Shown here one piece after another: positions 38,650 through 47,055 of a stretch of 64,000 bases of DNA. The stretch is from contig JAMZEJ010000006.1 of assembly GCA_024508355.1 (NCBI GenBank), positions 272,939-336,938 of the forward strand. The letters are read 5' to 3'. The notes under the pieces were generated by a model. That model was not told the DNA's origin. It saw only the letters and a program-made list of their open reading frames with translations, and did not search any database. Both the position numbers and the translations under genes were made by a program. Each line of letters opens with the position of its first letter. The stretch's first letter is position 1. This stretch comes from Rhizosaccharibacter radicis. GTDB taxonomy: Bacteria; Pseudomonadota; Alphaproteobacteria; Acetobacterales; Acetobacteraceae.

Positions 38650-39728
38650 GCGAGACCGCCATTCCCGGCAGCGGGCCGGCCCGGCCGCGCCCGGTTTCCT
38701 CGTTCGAGTTCTGGCCCGGCTGGATCTTCTACACCCCCGTCGTGCTGTTCTGGATGCTGCTGGGCCTCCGCTACGGCAACTGGGCACTGCCCACCGCCGC
38801 CAATCCCCGCATCACCACCGGGGGTCTCTGCGGGGAAAGCAAATCATCGATCCTCGGCATGGCGGGTCCGGTCGCCAGCCGGTGGATCGCGCCCTTCGTC
38901 ACCGTGACGGCCGGCCACGAGAGCGCCGCCGACGCCGTGTCCCTGCTGGATCGCGCCGGGCTGTCTTTTCCGGTGGTGGCCAAGCCGGATATCGGCTGCA
39001 ACGGCACCGGCGTGATGTTCGTAAACGGCCCGGAACGGCTGGCCGAGGTGCTCGCCCTGTTTCCGCGCGACGTGCTGCTGTTGTTGCAGGCCTACGTCCC
39101 GCATCCCGGGGAAGCCGGGATTTTCTACATGCGAGCGCCAGGCGAGGCGCAGGGGCGGATCACCTCCATCACCTACAAGCAGGCCCCGGTGCTGACCGGC
39201 GACGGTCGGAGCACGCTGCGCGAACTGGTGATGCAGGACGACCGCACCAGGTTGATCCCGGAGATCTACCTGCCCCGGCTCCGGGACCGGCTGGATGACG
39301 TGCCTGCCGCCGGCGAGGCGGTGCAGCTCGTGTTCGCGGGCAACCACTGCAAGGGCTCGATCTTCACCAACGGCATGCACGACGCCACCGAGGCCCTGCG
39401 GCTTCGGATGGACGAGATCCTGCGCGACGTGCCGGACTTCCATTTCGGCCGGGTGGATGTGCGCTTCGACTCCCGCGCCAGGCTGCGCGACGGAGCGGAC
39501 TTCCTGATCATCGAGATCAACGGCGTCGGTTCGGAGGCGACCCATATCTGGGACCGCGACACCACGATCGGCCAGGCCTATCGGGACCAGTTCGCGCACT
39601 ACGCCGAGGCCTTCCGCATCGGTCACGAGATGCGCCGCCGCGGCGCCCGGACAACGCCGCCGCTGCGGATGCTGCATCACTGGCGGGTGCAGCGCCGCCT
39701 GATGGCGTCCTACCCCCTGAACGACTGA
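38646..39728 (+). CDS. membrane-anchored ATP-grasp ligase-like protein
   Basis: A 360-residue protein. The N-terminus has one hydrophobic segment (FEFWPGWIFYTPVVLFWMLL), then LPTAANPRITTGGLCGESKS. An ATP-grasp fold follows: FPVVAKPDIGCNGTGV is the nucleotide-binding beta-hairpin/loop, FIFYMRAP-like strands precede ITYKQAP, and FLIIEINGVGSEATH carries metal-binding Glu and Asn. Such proteins are often annotated as D-Ala-D-Ala ligases, but the membrane anchor and DedA partner suggest ligation on a lipid-linked or membrane-bound substrate instead. The true substrate is unknown to me. Confidence 0.75.
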   Translation: MSETAIPGSGPARPRPVSSFEFWPGWIFYTPVVLFWMLLGLRYGNWALPTAANPRITTGGLCGESKSSILGMAGPVASRWIAPFVTVTAGHESAADAVSLLDRAGLSFPVVAKPDIGCNGTGVMFVNGPERLAEVLALFPRDVLLLLQAYVPHPGEAGIFYMRAPGEAQGRITSITYKQAPVLTGDGRSTLRELVMQDDRTRLIPEIYLPRLRDRLDDVPAAGEAVQLVFAGNHCKGSIFTNGMHDATEALRLRMDEILRDVPDFHFGRVDVRFDSRARLRDGADFLIIEINGVGSEATHIWDRDTTIGQAYRDQFAHYAEAFRIGHEMRRRGARTTPPLRMLHHWRVQRRLMASYPLND

Positions 39729-39764
39729 GGCCGGTCCTCGCGCGCAGTAAAGGCCGGCCCGGCG

Positions 39765-40265
39765 CTACTGCCCGCCGGCAGGTGGCGGCAGGCCGCCGGT
39801 GCCGAAGATGTACTCGCTGACCTGCTGCTCCAGCGTCACCATCGGATGGGTGTCCGTCAGCAGGCCGCCCGCGGGGATCGTCGACCGGGCATGGCCAGGG
39901 GTCACCAGCAGGGCGGCCGGCGACGCGAGGCTGGTGCTGCCGATGGACAGCGAGCTGTCGGTCGGCAGATGCAGCTGGTCGTCGAGCTCGAACACCACGT
40001 CCGACACCATGGCGACCGGATCGAGCGTCACCGAGCGGACACGGCCGACGACCACGCCGGCCATCGCCACCTCGGCGCCGGCGTCGAGGCCGTCCGAGGA
40101 CAGGAACCGGGCCTTCAGGGCGTAGCGGCCCCCTGGGGCGGTATCCGTGCCTTGGAGGGCGTAGGCCAGGAACCCCACCGCCACGGCGATCACGCCCGTG
40201 CTGGCCACCACCGCGAGAGCGCTACGACGAGCCACCTGTTCCCCATCCCTCCGCGGAGGGCGCAC
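39765..40265 (-). CDS. mlaD: MlaD-like MCE-domain lipid transport protein
   Basis: A 166-residue inner-membrane-anchored protein with one TM (about residues 15-37) and a single MCE domain. The MCE domain contains YALKARFLSSDGLDAGAEVAMAGVVVGRV and a C-terminal leucine/valine-rich pore helix region. In the Mla system MlaD forms the periplasmic ring on the MlaFEB ABC transporter. No mlaE, mlaF, mlaC or mlaB is adjacent, so it is either a detached subunit or a paralogue. The GTG at 40265 is taken as the start; GTG at the VARRS codon is an alternative. It is convergent with the ATP-grasp gene. Confidence 0.82.
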   Translation of the reverse strand: MRPPRRDGEQVARRSALAVVASTGVIAVAVGFLAYALQGTDTAPGGRYALKARFLSSDGLDAGAEVAMAGVVVGRVRSVTLDPVAMVSDVVFELDDQLHLPTDSSLSIGSTSLASPAALLVTPGHARSTIPAGGLLTDTHPMVTLEQQVSEYIFGTGGLPPPAGGQ

Positions 40266-40365
40266 CCTATGCAGGGTGCCGGACGGCCGTCAATGAAGCC
40301 GCTTGCGGCACCGCGCCGGATGGGCCACCACACCCGCCGACGTCGCAGGGGAAGAAACGACCGCC

Positions 40366-41211
40366 ATGACCATTTGGCAGGCCGCATGCATCGCCGTGCT
40401 GCAAGGACTGACGGAGCTTTTCCCGGTGAGCAGCCTCGGCCACGCCGTGCTGTTGCCGGCGCTGCTCGGCTGGAACATCGACGAGAAGGCGATCACCTTT
40501 CTCCCCTTCCTCGTGTTCCTGCACGCCGGCACGGCGGCCGCCCTGCTGCTGTTCTTCTGGCAGGACTGGTACGTGCTGCTCAACGGTGCCAGCGGCCGGG
40601 GCGAGAAACACTACGTCAAGGAAAGTCGCCACATCCTGTTGCTGATCGTGGTGGCCACCATCCCCGCCGTGGTGATCGGCGCGTTGCTCGAGAAATTCCT
40701 GCGGACGCTGTTCGGCACGCCGTCGATGGCGGCCTTCTTTCTCGTGGTCAACGGCACCGTGCTGCTTCTGGGCGAGAGGCTGCGTCGGCGGACCACAGTG
40801 GTCGCCGTGCCCACCATCGCGGCGCTCCGGCTGCGCGACGCCTTCATGATCGGCTGCTGGCAGTGCCTGGCGTTCCTTCCGGGGATCTCGCGCTCGGGCA
40901 CCACCATGATCGGTGGCCTGCTTCGCGGCCTCGACCACGAGGGCGCGGCGCGCTTCTCCTTCCTGATCGCGCTGCCGATCATCGCAGCCGCGACGCTGCA
41001 CCAGACGGTGTCGCTGCTGCACGCCCACGTCATGCTGCAGGAACTGCGCCTCAACCTCCTCGGCGCCTTCCTGGCCTTCGTCGCCGCGTTCGCGAGCACC
41101 GCGTTCCTGATGCGCTATTTCCGCGGCCATGACCGATGGGCTCTGGCGCCGTTCGCCTTCTACAGCATCACGGTCGGCATCGTCGGCCTCGCCCTGCTCG
41201 TCGCCGTTTGA
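40366..41211 (+). CDS. uppP: undecaprenyl-diphosphatase (BacA/UppP)
   Basis: A 281-residue polytopic membrane enzyme recycling undecaprenyl pyrophosphate to the lipid carrier phosphate. The first active-site motif is QGLTELFPVSSLGH (residues ~14-27) and the second is PGISRSGTTMIGG. ATG at 40366 starts the conserved N-terminus and follows a GGGGAAG tract; an upstream in-frame start at 40303 adds only a non-homologous leader. An SGNH hydrolase gene follows by 17 nt. Function in cell-wall and polysaccharide synthesis is well established for the family. Confidence 0.93.
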   Translation: MTIWQAACIAVLQGLTELFPVSSLGHAVLLPALLGWNIDEKAITFLPFLVFLHAGTAAALLLFFWQDWYVLLNGASGRGEKHYVKESRHILLLIVVATIPAVVIGALLEKFLRTLFGTPSMAAFFLVVNGTVLLLGERLRRRTTVVAVPTIAALRLRDAFMIGCWQCLAFLPGISRSGTTMIGGLLRGLDHEGAARFSFLIALPIIAAATLHQTVSLLHAHVMLQELRLNLLGAFLAFVAAFASTAFLMRYFRGHDRWALAPFAFYSITVGIVGLALLVAV

Positions 41212-41228
41212 CCGGATCGACTGAAACC

Positions 41229-42011
41229 ATGAAGCGCAACCTCCTCTCGGCGATCGCCGCGGCCGCTGCCCTGGCGGCCGCATCCTGGTCGTCGGCACAC
41301 GCCGCCAGACCGAATATCGCGGTGCAGCCGATCTCGCGGATGAGCGAGGGCTGGTGGCGCGATCGTTTCCAGCAGAAGCAGCGCGAGCTCCGTCCCGATG
41401 TGCAGCTGGTGTGGCTGGGCGATTCCATCACCCAGAACTGGGAACGCGAGGGGCCGGAACCGTGGCGGATGTTCCGCCCGGTGTGGAACCGGTTCTACGG
41501 CGATCGCCACGCGCTCAACCTGGGCTTCAAGGGCGACAGCACCTGCCACGTGCTCTGGCGTCTGGAGCATGGCGAACTCGACACCATCCATCCCAGGCTG
41601 TTCATCACGCTGATCGGCGCCAACAATTTCGGCCACATCCATACCGACGCCGCCCAGACCTTCGCCGGGATGCAGAAGATCCTGGGGCTGCTGCACGAGC
41701 GCGATCCCCAGGCCCGCGTGCTGCTGCTGGGCGTCCTGCCCTCGATCCGCTCCGCGTGGGTGGACGAGAACACGCGGCAGCTCAACGCCATGCTGGCGGG
41801 TTACGGTCACGACCACTCCGATTTCGTCACCTATCGGGACGTCTCGGGCCTGTTCATGCGCGACGGTCGGGTGGATGCCGGACGCTTCCTCGATCCGCAC
41901 CTCACGCCACCGGACCCACCGCTGCACCCGACGGCGGAAGCCCAGGCGGCGATCGCCGCGGCCATCGAGCCGGACGTCGCGCGCATCCTCGGCGACCACA
42001 TCCACCGCTGA
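41229..42011 (+). CDS. secreted SGNH/GDSL hydrolase
   Basis: A 260-residue exported hydrolase. A signal peptide ends near ASWSSAHA. Block I LVWLGDSIT carries the catalytic serine, LGFKGDST the glycine block, TLIGANNFG the asparagine block, and PDPPLHPTAEAQ the C-terminal Asp/His pair. It resembles platelet-activating-factor acetylhydrolase-like and acyl-/deacetyl-esterases that remove O-acetyl groups from surface glycans. Co-transcription with uppP (17-nt gap) suggests a cell-envelope polysaccharide role. Confidence 0.85.
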   Translation: MKRNLLSAIAAAAALAAASWSSAHAARPNIAVQPISRMSEGWWRDRFQQKQRELRPDVQLVWLGDSITQNWEREGPEPWRMFRPVWNRFYGDRHALNLGFKGDSTCHVLWRLEHGELDTIHPRLFITLIGANNFGHIHTDAAQTFAGMQKILGLLHERDPQARVLLLGVLPSIRSAWVDENTRQLNAMLAGYGHDHSDFVTYRDVSGLFMRDGRVDAGRFLDPHLTPPDPPLHPTAEAQAAIAAAIEPDVARILGDHIHR

Positions 42012-42111
42012 GCCGGGGCCGGAAGCGGGCGCGTCCTCCGACGCGGCAAGGGTTCGTCAACCTTGTCGGGTTATGGATGTTGCTCCCGCCGCTTCCTCCA
42101 CCGAGGCCATC

Positions 42112-42879
42112 ATGACCCGCCCCGCCGGCCCGCACGTCTTCATCGCGACGCCCTGCTACGGGGGCCTGGTCACTCAGGCCTATATGGAATCCGTGGTCGG
42201 GCTCATGGCGGCGGCTCCGGGGCGCGAGCTGGCCCTCACCCTGGCCATGCTCGGACAGGACGCGCTGATCACGCGCTGCCGCAACACGCTGGTGAGCCGC
42301 TTCCTGTACCGGACGAGCGCCACCCACCTGTTGTTCGTGGACGGCGATATCGGCTTCACCCCGGACGCCGTTTTCCGGTTGCTGGACGCCGCCCTGCCGG
42401 TATCGGCGGGCCTGTATCCCCTCAAGCGCGCGCGCTGGACCGAAACTGCCCTGTCACGCCTGCGACGAGGCGAATCGCCGGACACCGCCGCGCTGGATTA
42501 TGTCGGCGCGGATGATCCCGCCGACGCCGCGCGCGGGCCCGAGGGCTTCGTGCCGGCCCGCTATGCCGGAACGGGCTTCATGATGATCGCCAGACCCGTG
42601 ATTGAGCAGCTGGTGCAGGCCCATCCCGAGCTCACCTACCGGCATCTCCACGCGGACGCCGCAAGCGACGCAACGCCCCAGCATGCGCTGTTCGACTGCC
42701 TCATCGACAGGAACACCGGGACCTACCTCAGCGAGGATTACGCCTTCTGCCAGCGCTGGCGCGAACAGGGCGGCCGGGTGTGGATCGACACGCGGAGCGT
42801 CCTGACCCACACCGGCACGGCCGAGTTCCGGGGAGACCCGTCGCGACGGTTCGAGCCTCCCATGCCACACGCAGCCTGA
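42112..42879 (+). CDS. GT-A-fold glycosyltransferase-like protein
   Basis: A 255-residue soluble protein. The N-terminal VFIATPCYGGLVTQAYMES and the LLFVDGDIGFTPDAVFRLL stretch, with a DGD metal-binding motif, mark a GT2-like GT-A nucleotide-sugar-binding fold. It lacks a long C-terminal membrane region. Start ATG at 42112 has GAGG 6 nt upstream; ATG at 42073 is possible. It follows the SGNH hydrolase on the same strand and faces the GH108 muramidase. Similar short proteins also occur in phage and prophage-like regions, so the substrate and context are uncertain. Confidence 0.7.
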   Translation: MTRPAGPHVFIATPCYGGLVTQAYMESVVGLMAAAPGRELALTLAMLGQDALITRCRNTLVSRFLYRTSATHLLFVDGDIGFTPDAVFRLLDAALPVSAGLYPLKRARWTETALSRLRRGESPDTAALDYVGADDPADAARGPEGFVPARYAGTGFMMIARPVIEQLVQAHPELTYRHLHADAASDATPQHALFDCLIDRNTGTYLSEDYAFCQRWREQGGRVWIDTRSVLTHTGTAEFRGDPSRRFEPPMPHAA

Positions 42880-42901
42880 GGCCGCCTCGCTTCAGGCGGC
42901 C
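42880..42901. terminator. bidirectional hairpin between convergent genes
   Basis: GGCCGCCT and AGGCGGCC form a perfect 8-bp stem with a 6-nt loop. It lies directly after the glycosyltransferase stop and covers the last codons of the muramidase on the other strand, so it could terminate either transcript. Confidence 0.45.
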
Positions 42902-43593
42902 AGCAGGCTCGGCGCGACCGGGCTGCCGACGGCGGGAAGCATTCTGCGGGCAGCTGCCAGACGCCGTGCGCTGCGGGCCAGCCAGCCCTTGCCGTAGATG
43001 CCGAAGTTGCGCAGCGACCGGTAGTCCCTCACCTGCGCGGCATAGAGCAGCACCAGCAGGGCTTCGGCAGGCGGCAACACCCGCAGCGCAGCCAATGTCT
43101 GCTCTCCGATGATCCCGTCCACGGTGGTTCCAAGCACGGCCTGGAGCGCGGAAACATCCAGGCAGGCCGTGACCCGCGGCGCACCATCGAAGGCACGGAC
43201 GGCGGCGAGCGTGCCGTTGCCGGGCAGACCGTCGGCTTCGACGTCGAGCACCTTCTGCAGCAGCTTCACCGCCGTGCCGGTGCCGCGATTCCAGCCGCTG
43301 TCGATCAGCATCAGGTCCAGCCCTGCCGGCATGGCGTCGCCCGCGATCCGGTTCCAGTACAACCGGAACATCGCCGCATGCACCTCGTCCGGAAGGGCCT
43401 TCATCCAGGCGCGCGTCACCATGTGCCGGACGAAGCCGATCGCCGCCGGTGCGCCGACGCCCTTGTTGGAGCCGATCAGGGAACCGACGCCGGTGCATCC
43501 GCTGGACCAGTTGCCGCTGTCGCGCGGGTCGTCGACGTAGGACCCTTCTTCCTTGATGACGAACTGCCGCGCCGCCTCGAAATCGCTCTGCAT
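42892..43593 (-). CDS. GH108-type N-acetylmuramidase (phage-like endolysin)
   Basis: A 233-residue lysozyme-like protein. The N-terminal GH108 domain starts FVIKEEGSYVDDPRDSGNW, with the catalytic Glu in EEGSY, and continues with GSNKGVGAPAAIGF. A C-terminal peptidoglycan-binding-3 region contains TVDGIIGEQTLAALR. No signal peptide is seen, so export would need a holin or a SAR-like mechanism, which is typical of phage and gene-transfer-agent endolysins. It is followed upstream by a gene-free stretch running to the 3' end of tRNA-Pro. A lone cargo or prophage remnant is plausible. Confidence 0.8.
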   Translation of the reverse strand: MQSDFEAARQFVIKEEGSYVDDPRDSGNWSSGCTGVGSLIGSNKGVGAPAAIGFVRHMVTRAWMKALPDEVHAAMFRLYWNRIAGDAMPAGLDLMLIDSGWNRGTGTAVKLLQKVLDVEADGLPGNGTLAAVRAFDGAPRVTACLDVSALQAVLGTTVDGIIGEQTLAALRVLPPAEALLVLLYAAQVRDYRSLRNFGIYGKGWLARSARRLAAARRMLPAVGSPVAPSLLAA

Positions 43594-43985
43594 GAAATGT
43601 TCCGGTCGCCGAATAATGGAATCAAATGGTCATCACGCGATAAGCGATCACGTCATGACAGGCCGGATGATACCCGACCCTATCCCTCGGCCCGCTCCGG
43701 GGCGGGTCGCGCGAAAACGGCCTAAAGAAGGCGTCACGTCGGCTGGATTATTGAACATCCGCATGACGAGGCACGGCCTGAACGGTGCGAGGAGAAAGCT
43801 CGCGACGCTGTGGCGCCGTCGACGGCCGGTGACATGGAGCGATTCGGCGGAGCAGCGACCAAAGCTGCGGAACGATCGTCCCGCCGCCTGTCATCCGAAT
43901 TCTTGCCGATATGTCGGGAGGCCTATGAAGGCCTTGATCATCTTACGACCGCGCGATCACGGCCTGCGGGAGAAGATGACCTTGA
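43594..43985. other. gene-free region between GH108 gene and tRNA-Pro
   Basis: This 392-nt stretch is AT-richer than its surroundings near 43600-43670 (AATAATGGAATCAAATGG and similar). I see no credible gene, and the longest frame runs across the tRNA. It lies at the tRNA 3' side, where integrative elements insert, but I found no repeat of the tRNA end by eye. Confidence 0.4.
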
Positions 43986-44062
43986 TGGTCGGAGTGAGAG
44001 GATTCGAACCTCCGGCCCCTGCGTCCCGAACACAGTGCTCTACCAGGCTGAGCTACACTCCG
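43986..44062 (-). tRNA. tRNA-Pro (anticodon CGG)
   Basis: A full cloverleaf can be drawn on the minus strand: acceptor CGGAGTG/CACTCCG (7 bp), D-arm GCTC...GAGC, anticodon stem CTGTG/CGCAG around loop TTCGGGA (anticodon CGG, reading CCG), and a T-arm with GGTTCGAATCC. A genomic CCA follows discriminator A at 43988-43986. CCG is an abundant proline codon in GC-rich genomes. The LOG gene ends 70 nt upstream on the same strand. Confidence 0.95.
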
Positions 44063-44132
44063 GCTGGACGGGCGTATAACCGGGGACGAACCGGCATGCA
44101 ACCCACCCCGTCCGAACCGGCGGGACCGACGA

Positions 44133-44720
44133 TCACAGCAGCGCCGGATCGCCCTCCTGCACGGCTGGAACATGGGCTTCCAGGGCGGCTAGCGCCTCGC
44201 TGACGTCGCCCACCAGCGTGAACAGCTCGCGGGCGCCGGGCTCCGCGAACCCACGCTCGATCGCCGCGTCCACCACCGCGACCAGCTCCCTGCCCCACCC
44301 GGCCACGTCGATCACCAGGATCGGCTTGTCGTGCAGGCGGAGCTGCCGCCAGGTCAGCACCTCGAAGAACTCGTCGAAGGTGCCGAGCCCGCCCGGCAGC
44401 ACCAGAAACGCATCCGACTGGGCATACATGCTCTGCTTGCGCGCATGCATCGAATCCGTGATCTCCAGGTCGGACACCCTCTCGTGCATCACCTCGCGCG
44501 ACGACAGGAAATGCGGGATGACGCCGCTCACCTGTCCGCCCGCGCGGAGGACGGCGTCGGCCACCTCGCCCATCAGGCCTACGTGCCCACCGCCATAGAT
44601 CAGGCGCCAGCCATGTCGCGCGATCCCCTGCCCGAGAAACGCGGCGGCCTCACGGAATGCCGGATCGTGACCGAACCTCGATCCGCAGAACACGGCGACG
44701 GCCTGGAAGCGTGATGACAT
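44133..44720 (-). CDS. LOG-family protein (possible cytokinin-riboside-monophosphate phosphoribohydrolase)
   Basis: A 195-residue Rossmann-type enzyme of the LOG family (TIGR00730), which releases the base from nucleoside 5'-monophosphates. Conserved elements are VFCGSRFG at the N-terminus, IYGGGHVGLMG, the RKQ-like HARKQSMY and the catalytic PGGLGTFDEFFEVLTW. ATG at 44720 starts the conserved core; the open frame extends 12 codons further. In bacteria outside plant associations the physiological substrate is generally AMP-like nucleotides. It is 81 nt after the MFS gene on the same strand. Confidence 0.9.
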   Translation of the reverse strand: MSSRFQAVAVFCGSRFGHDPAFREAAAFLGQGIARHGWRLIYGGGHVGLMGEVADAVLRAGGQVSGVIPHFLSSREVMHERVSDLEITDSMHARKQSMYAQSDAFLVLPGGLGTFDEFFEVLTWRQLRLHDKPILVIDVAGWGRELVAVVDAAIERGFAEPGARELFTLVGDVSEALAALEAHVPAVQEGDPALL

Positions 44721-44801
44721 CGTGTTCGGGAGCCTCGCGTCGGGTGGACGATCCACGATAGCGAACGGAGCGCCGACGTTGAACCAGAGACCGGCCCGGC
44801 G

Positions 44802-46073
44802 TCATCGCCCCGCCGGCGTCGGCTCCGCCCCGCCCCGCCCCGTCCGGGCGACCATGATCATGCAGGAGGCCATTCCGATCATCGCGCACAGCGCCGCGGC
44901 GGCGAACGCCGCCCCGTAGCCGGCCAGTCCGGCCAGCAGTCCCAGCACCGGCCCGCTGGCGCCCAGCGCGATATCCAGGAACACGCTGTAGGCACCGAGG
45001 GCAGAACCCCGATGCTGCATGCCCACCTTTGCCACCGCCTCGACACCCAGCGCGGGAAACACCAGCGCGAACCCGGCTCCGGCGAGGATGGCGCCGAGCA
45101 GGGCCAGAGCGGCCGCCGGCGCCAGCCACAGCATCAACAACCCCAGCGTTTCCACCGCGAAGGAAAGAACCGCAACCCGCAACCCGCCGCGCCGACCGAT
45201 CTGCCCCGCGAACACGAACCGCGTGACCACGAAGGCCACGCCGAAAGCCGACAGCGCGACCGCCGGGGTGTCCGCGCCCGTGCCGTACCACTGTCGCTGG
45301 CCGTAGAGCAGGGTGATGAAGGCGGAGATGGCGCCGAACCCCACGGAGCCGAGGGCGAGAGCACTCCCGAACGGCGCCACCATTCGCAGGATGCGGGCGA
45401 AGCGCGGCGACGCTTCCGCCACCTCCCCGGTGTTGGGTGCCGGCAATCCCTTGCGGGCCGCCGCCATGGCCAGCCCGATCCCGCACAGCACGATGGACAG
45501 GACGCCGAGCGGCACCAGCCCGCGCGTCGCCGACATCGCCAGCCCGAGTGGCGCCCCGATCGCCAGCCCGCCATAGGACGTGATGCCGTTCCAGGAGATG
45601 ACCTGGGCGGTCCGGGTCGGTCCGAGCGCCGCGATGCCCCAGGTGATGCATCCCGTCGCCGTCCAGCTTTCCGCGAACCCGAGCAGCAGCCTGGACACGA
45701 ACAGGGCGGCCAGACTGGGCCAGGTGACCGTGATCCCGCCGCGCAGATAGGCGTTCGCGAACACCCCGCTGACCAGCAGCATCACGCCCGACAGCGCGCA
45801 GCTGGCCAATCCCCACAACACCGCCGGACGGGAGCCGACCTTGTCCGTCATCCGCCCCGCGGACGGCCGGCTGAAGAAGGTGGCGACATATTGCAGGCTG
45901 ACGGCGAAGCCTGCGATGACGGCGCTGTAGCCCAGCTCGTGATGCACCAGCGACGGGATCACCGCGAGCGGCAGGCCCATGGAGATGTAGCAAAGCAGGT
46001 TGAACATCACGATGGACAGAATGCGCGGCGTGACGGCGGCGCTCAGCCTGGTCGGCAGGTAGAAGCGGGGCAT
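44802..46073 (-). CDS. major facilitator superfamily transporter
   Basis: A 423-residue membrane protein with about twelve hydrophobic segments. The loop 2-3 motif GRMTDKVGSRPAVLWG (the MFS A-motif form G...D..G.R) is present, and LVFPALGVEAVAKVG resembles the second-half signature. It probably exports a small molecule (sugar or drug efflux type), but the substrate is unclear. The frame is open far upstream, yet ATG at 46073 is the first start consistent with a normal N-terminal TM1. Confidence 0.82.
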   Translation of the reverse strand: MPRFYLPTRLSAAVTPRILSIVMFNLLCYISMGLPLAVIPSLVHHELGYSAVIAGFAVSLQYVATFFSRPSAGRMTDKVGSRPAVLWGLASCALSGVMLLVSGVFANAYLRGGITVTWPSLAALFVSRLLLGFAESWTATGCITWGIAALGPTRTAQVISWNGITSYGGLAIGAPLGLAMSATRGLVPLGVLSIVLCGIGLAMAAARKGLPAPNTGEVAEASPRFARILRMVAPFGSALALGSVGFGAISAFITLLYGQRQWYGTGADTPAVALSAFGVAFVVTRFVFAGQIGRRGGLRVAVLSFAVETLGLLMLWLAPAAALALLGAILAGAGFALVFPALGVEAVAKVGMQHRGSALGAYSVFLDIALGASGPVLGLLAGLAGYGAAFAAAALCAMIGMASCMIMVARTGRGGAEPTPAGR

Positions 46074-46509
46074 CGGTGGGGCTCGACAGGACCTGAGGCC
46101 ATGTTGGGCCCGGAACGGCGTTTCGCAAAGCCGGCTTCGCTTATTCCCGCCGTGGATCGGCAGGTCGCAGCCGCGCTTTCGACCCCACCGGATGCCGTGC
46201 GGCGTCTGTCCCCCAACCACCCCGGTATCGGCTCGCGGGGCGGTTCCGGCTGGTCGTCGGCGAACGATGGCGGCGCGGGAGTGAAGCCGACACCGAGCCG
46301 CGGCCGGGGATCGCTCCCCGAAGCGCTCATCACGCGGAGCCCTGGCAGGATAACCCTCGACATCCCGCCGTTGCGTCCCCTCGATGACGGCCGGGACCAT
46401 CCGTGGCCCCGGGGAAGACAGCGAGCAGGCCTCCGTCGACCCTGCCACGGGCACCATTCAAACAGCCGGCGGCCTCGCGCGCCGCCTGAACCAGGGTCAT
46501 AATACCCGC
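46074..46509. other. intergenic region between MFS and Nudix genes
   Basis: This 436-nt region between divergent genes should carry both promoters. I see no RNA gene, no repeat and no convincing promoter by eye. The open frames running through it have antisense-like or low-complexity composition. Confidence 0.4.
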
Positions 46510-47055
46510 ATGAGCAACGGCATCGTCACCCTGTCCAGCCGCATCGCCTACCAGAACCGTTGGCTGAGGCTGCGAGAAGACATCATCCGGCGGCCCGACG
46601 GCTCCGAGGGGCTGTATGGCGTGGTCGAGCGCGGCGAGTTCGTGGTGATCGTCGCCCGGGATGCCGACGGCTCGGTGGCGATGGTGGAACAGTTCCGCTA
46701 TCCGATCGGCCGGCGCCTGTGGGAACTCCCCATGGGCATGTGGGAGCACAGGCCGGACGCCGGAATGGATCAGGTGGCCGCGGGCGAGTTGGAAGAAGAA
46801 TGCGGCCTGCTCGCCGAGAGGCTGGAGCACGCCGGCATCGTGTTCCAGGGTGCTGGCTACTCCAACCAGAAGGGCCACGTCTTCCTGGCGAGCGGCCTCC
46901 GCCGGACCGCAACCCGCCGGGAGCAGACCGAGCAGGACATGGAGTTTCGCATGATGCCGCTCGCCGAGCTCGAGCGCATGATCCGCGAGAACGAGATCAC
47001 CTGCATGGTCACTCTCGCCGCGATCGGCATGCTGCGGATGAAGGGCATGCTGTAA
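46510..47055 (+). CDS. Nudix hydrolase (ADP-ribose pyrophosphatase-like)
   Basis: A 181-residue Nudix-fold protein. The fold begins VVERGEFVVIVARD, and VEQFRYPIGRRLWELPMG is characteristic of ADP-ribose/sugar-nucleotide pyrophosphatases. The Nudix box core ELEEECGL keeps the metal-binding glutamates. However, the usual Arg before it is Gly (AAGELEEE instead of AARELEEE) and the upstream Glu is Ala. Activity may be altered or the substrate unusual. ATG at 46510 gives the conserved length; an upstream ATG at 46384 adds a non-homologous leader. Confidence 0.85.
   Translation: MSNGIVTLSSRIAYQNRWLRLREDIIRRPDGSEGLYGVVERGEFVVIVARDADGSVAMVEQFRYPIGRRLWELPMGMWEHRPDAGMDQVAAGELEEECGLLAERLEHAGIVFQGAGYSNQKGHVFLASGLRRTATRREQTEQDMEFRMMPLAELERMIRENEITCMVTLAAIGMLRMKGML

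Noticed and set aside
39729..39764. Terminator hairpin between the ATP-grasp and mlaD genes
   Set aside because: Only a 6-bp GGCCGG/CCGGCC match with a long loop; too weak to list as a feature.
43553..44203. Plus-strand frame spanning the tRNA-Pro region
   Set aside because: It runs straight through the tRNA and has no protein-like features.
45012..46502. Long plus-strand frame opposite the MFS gene
   Set aside because: Composition dominated by Arg/Gln/Pro and no family similarity; antisense shadow.
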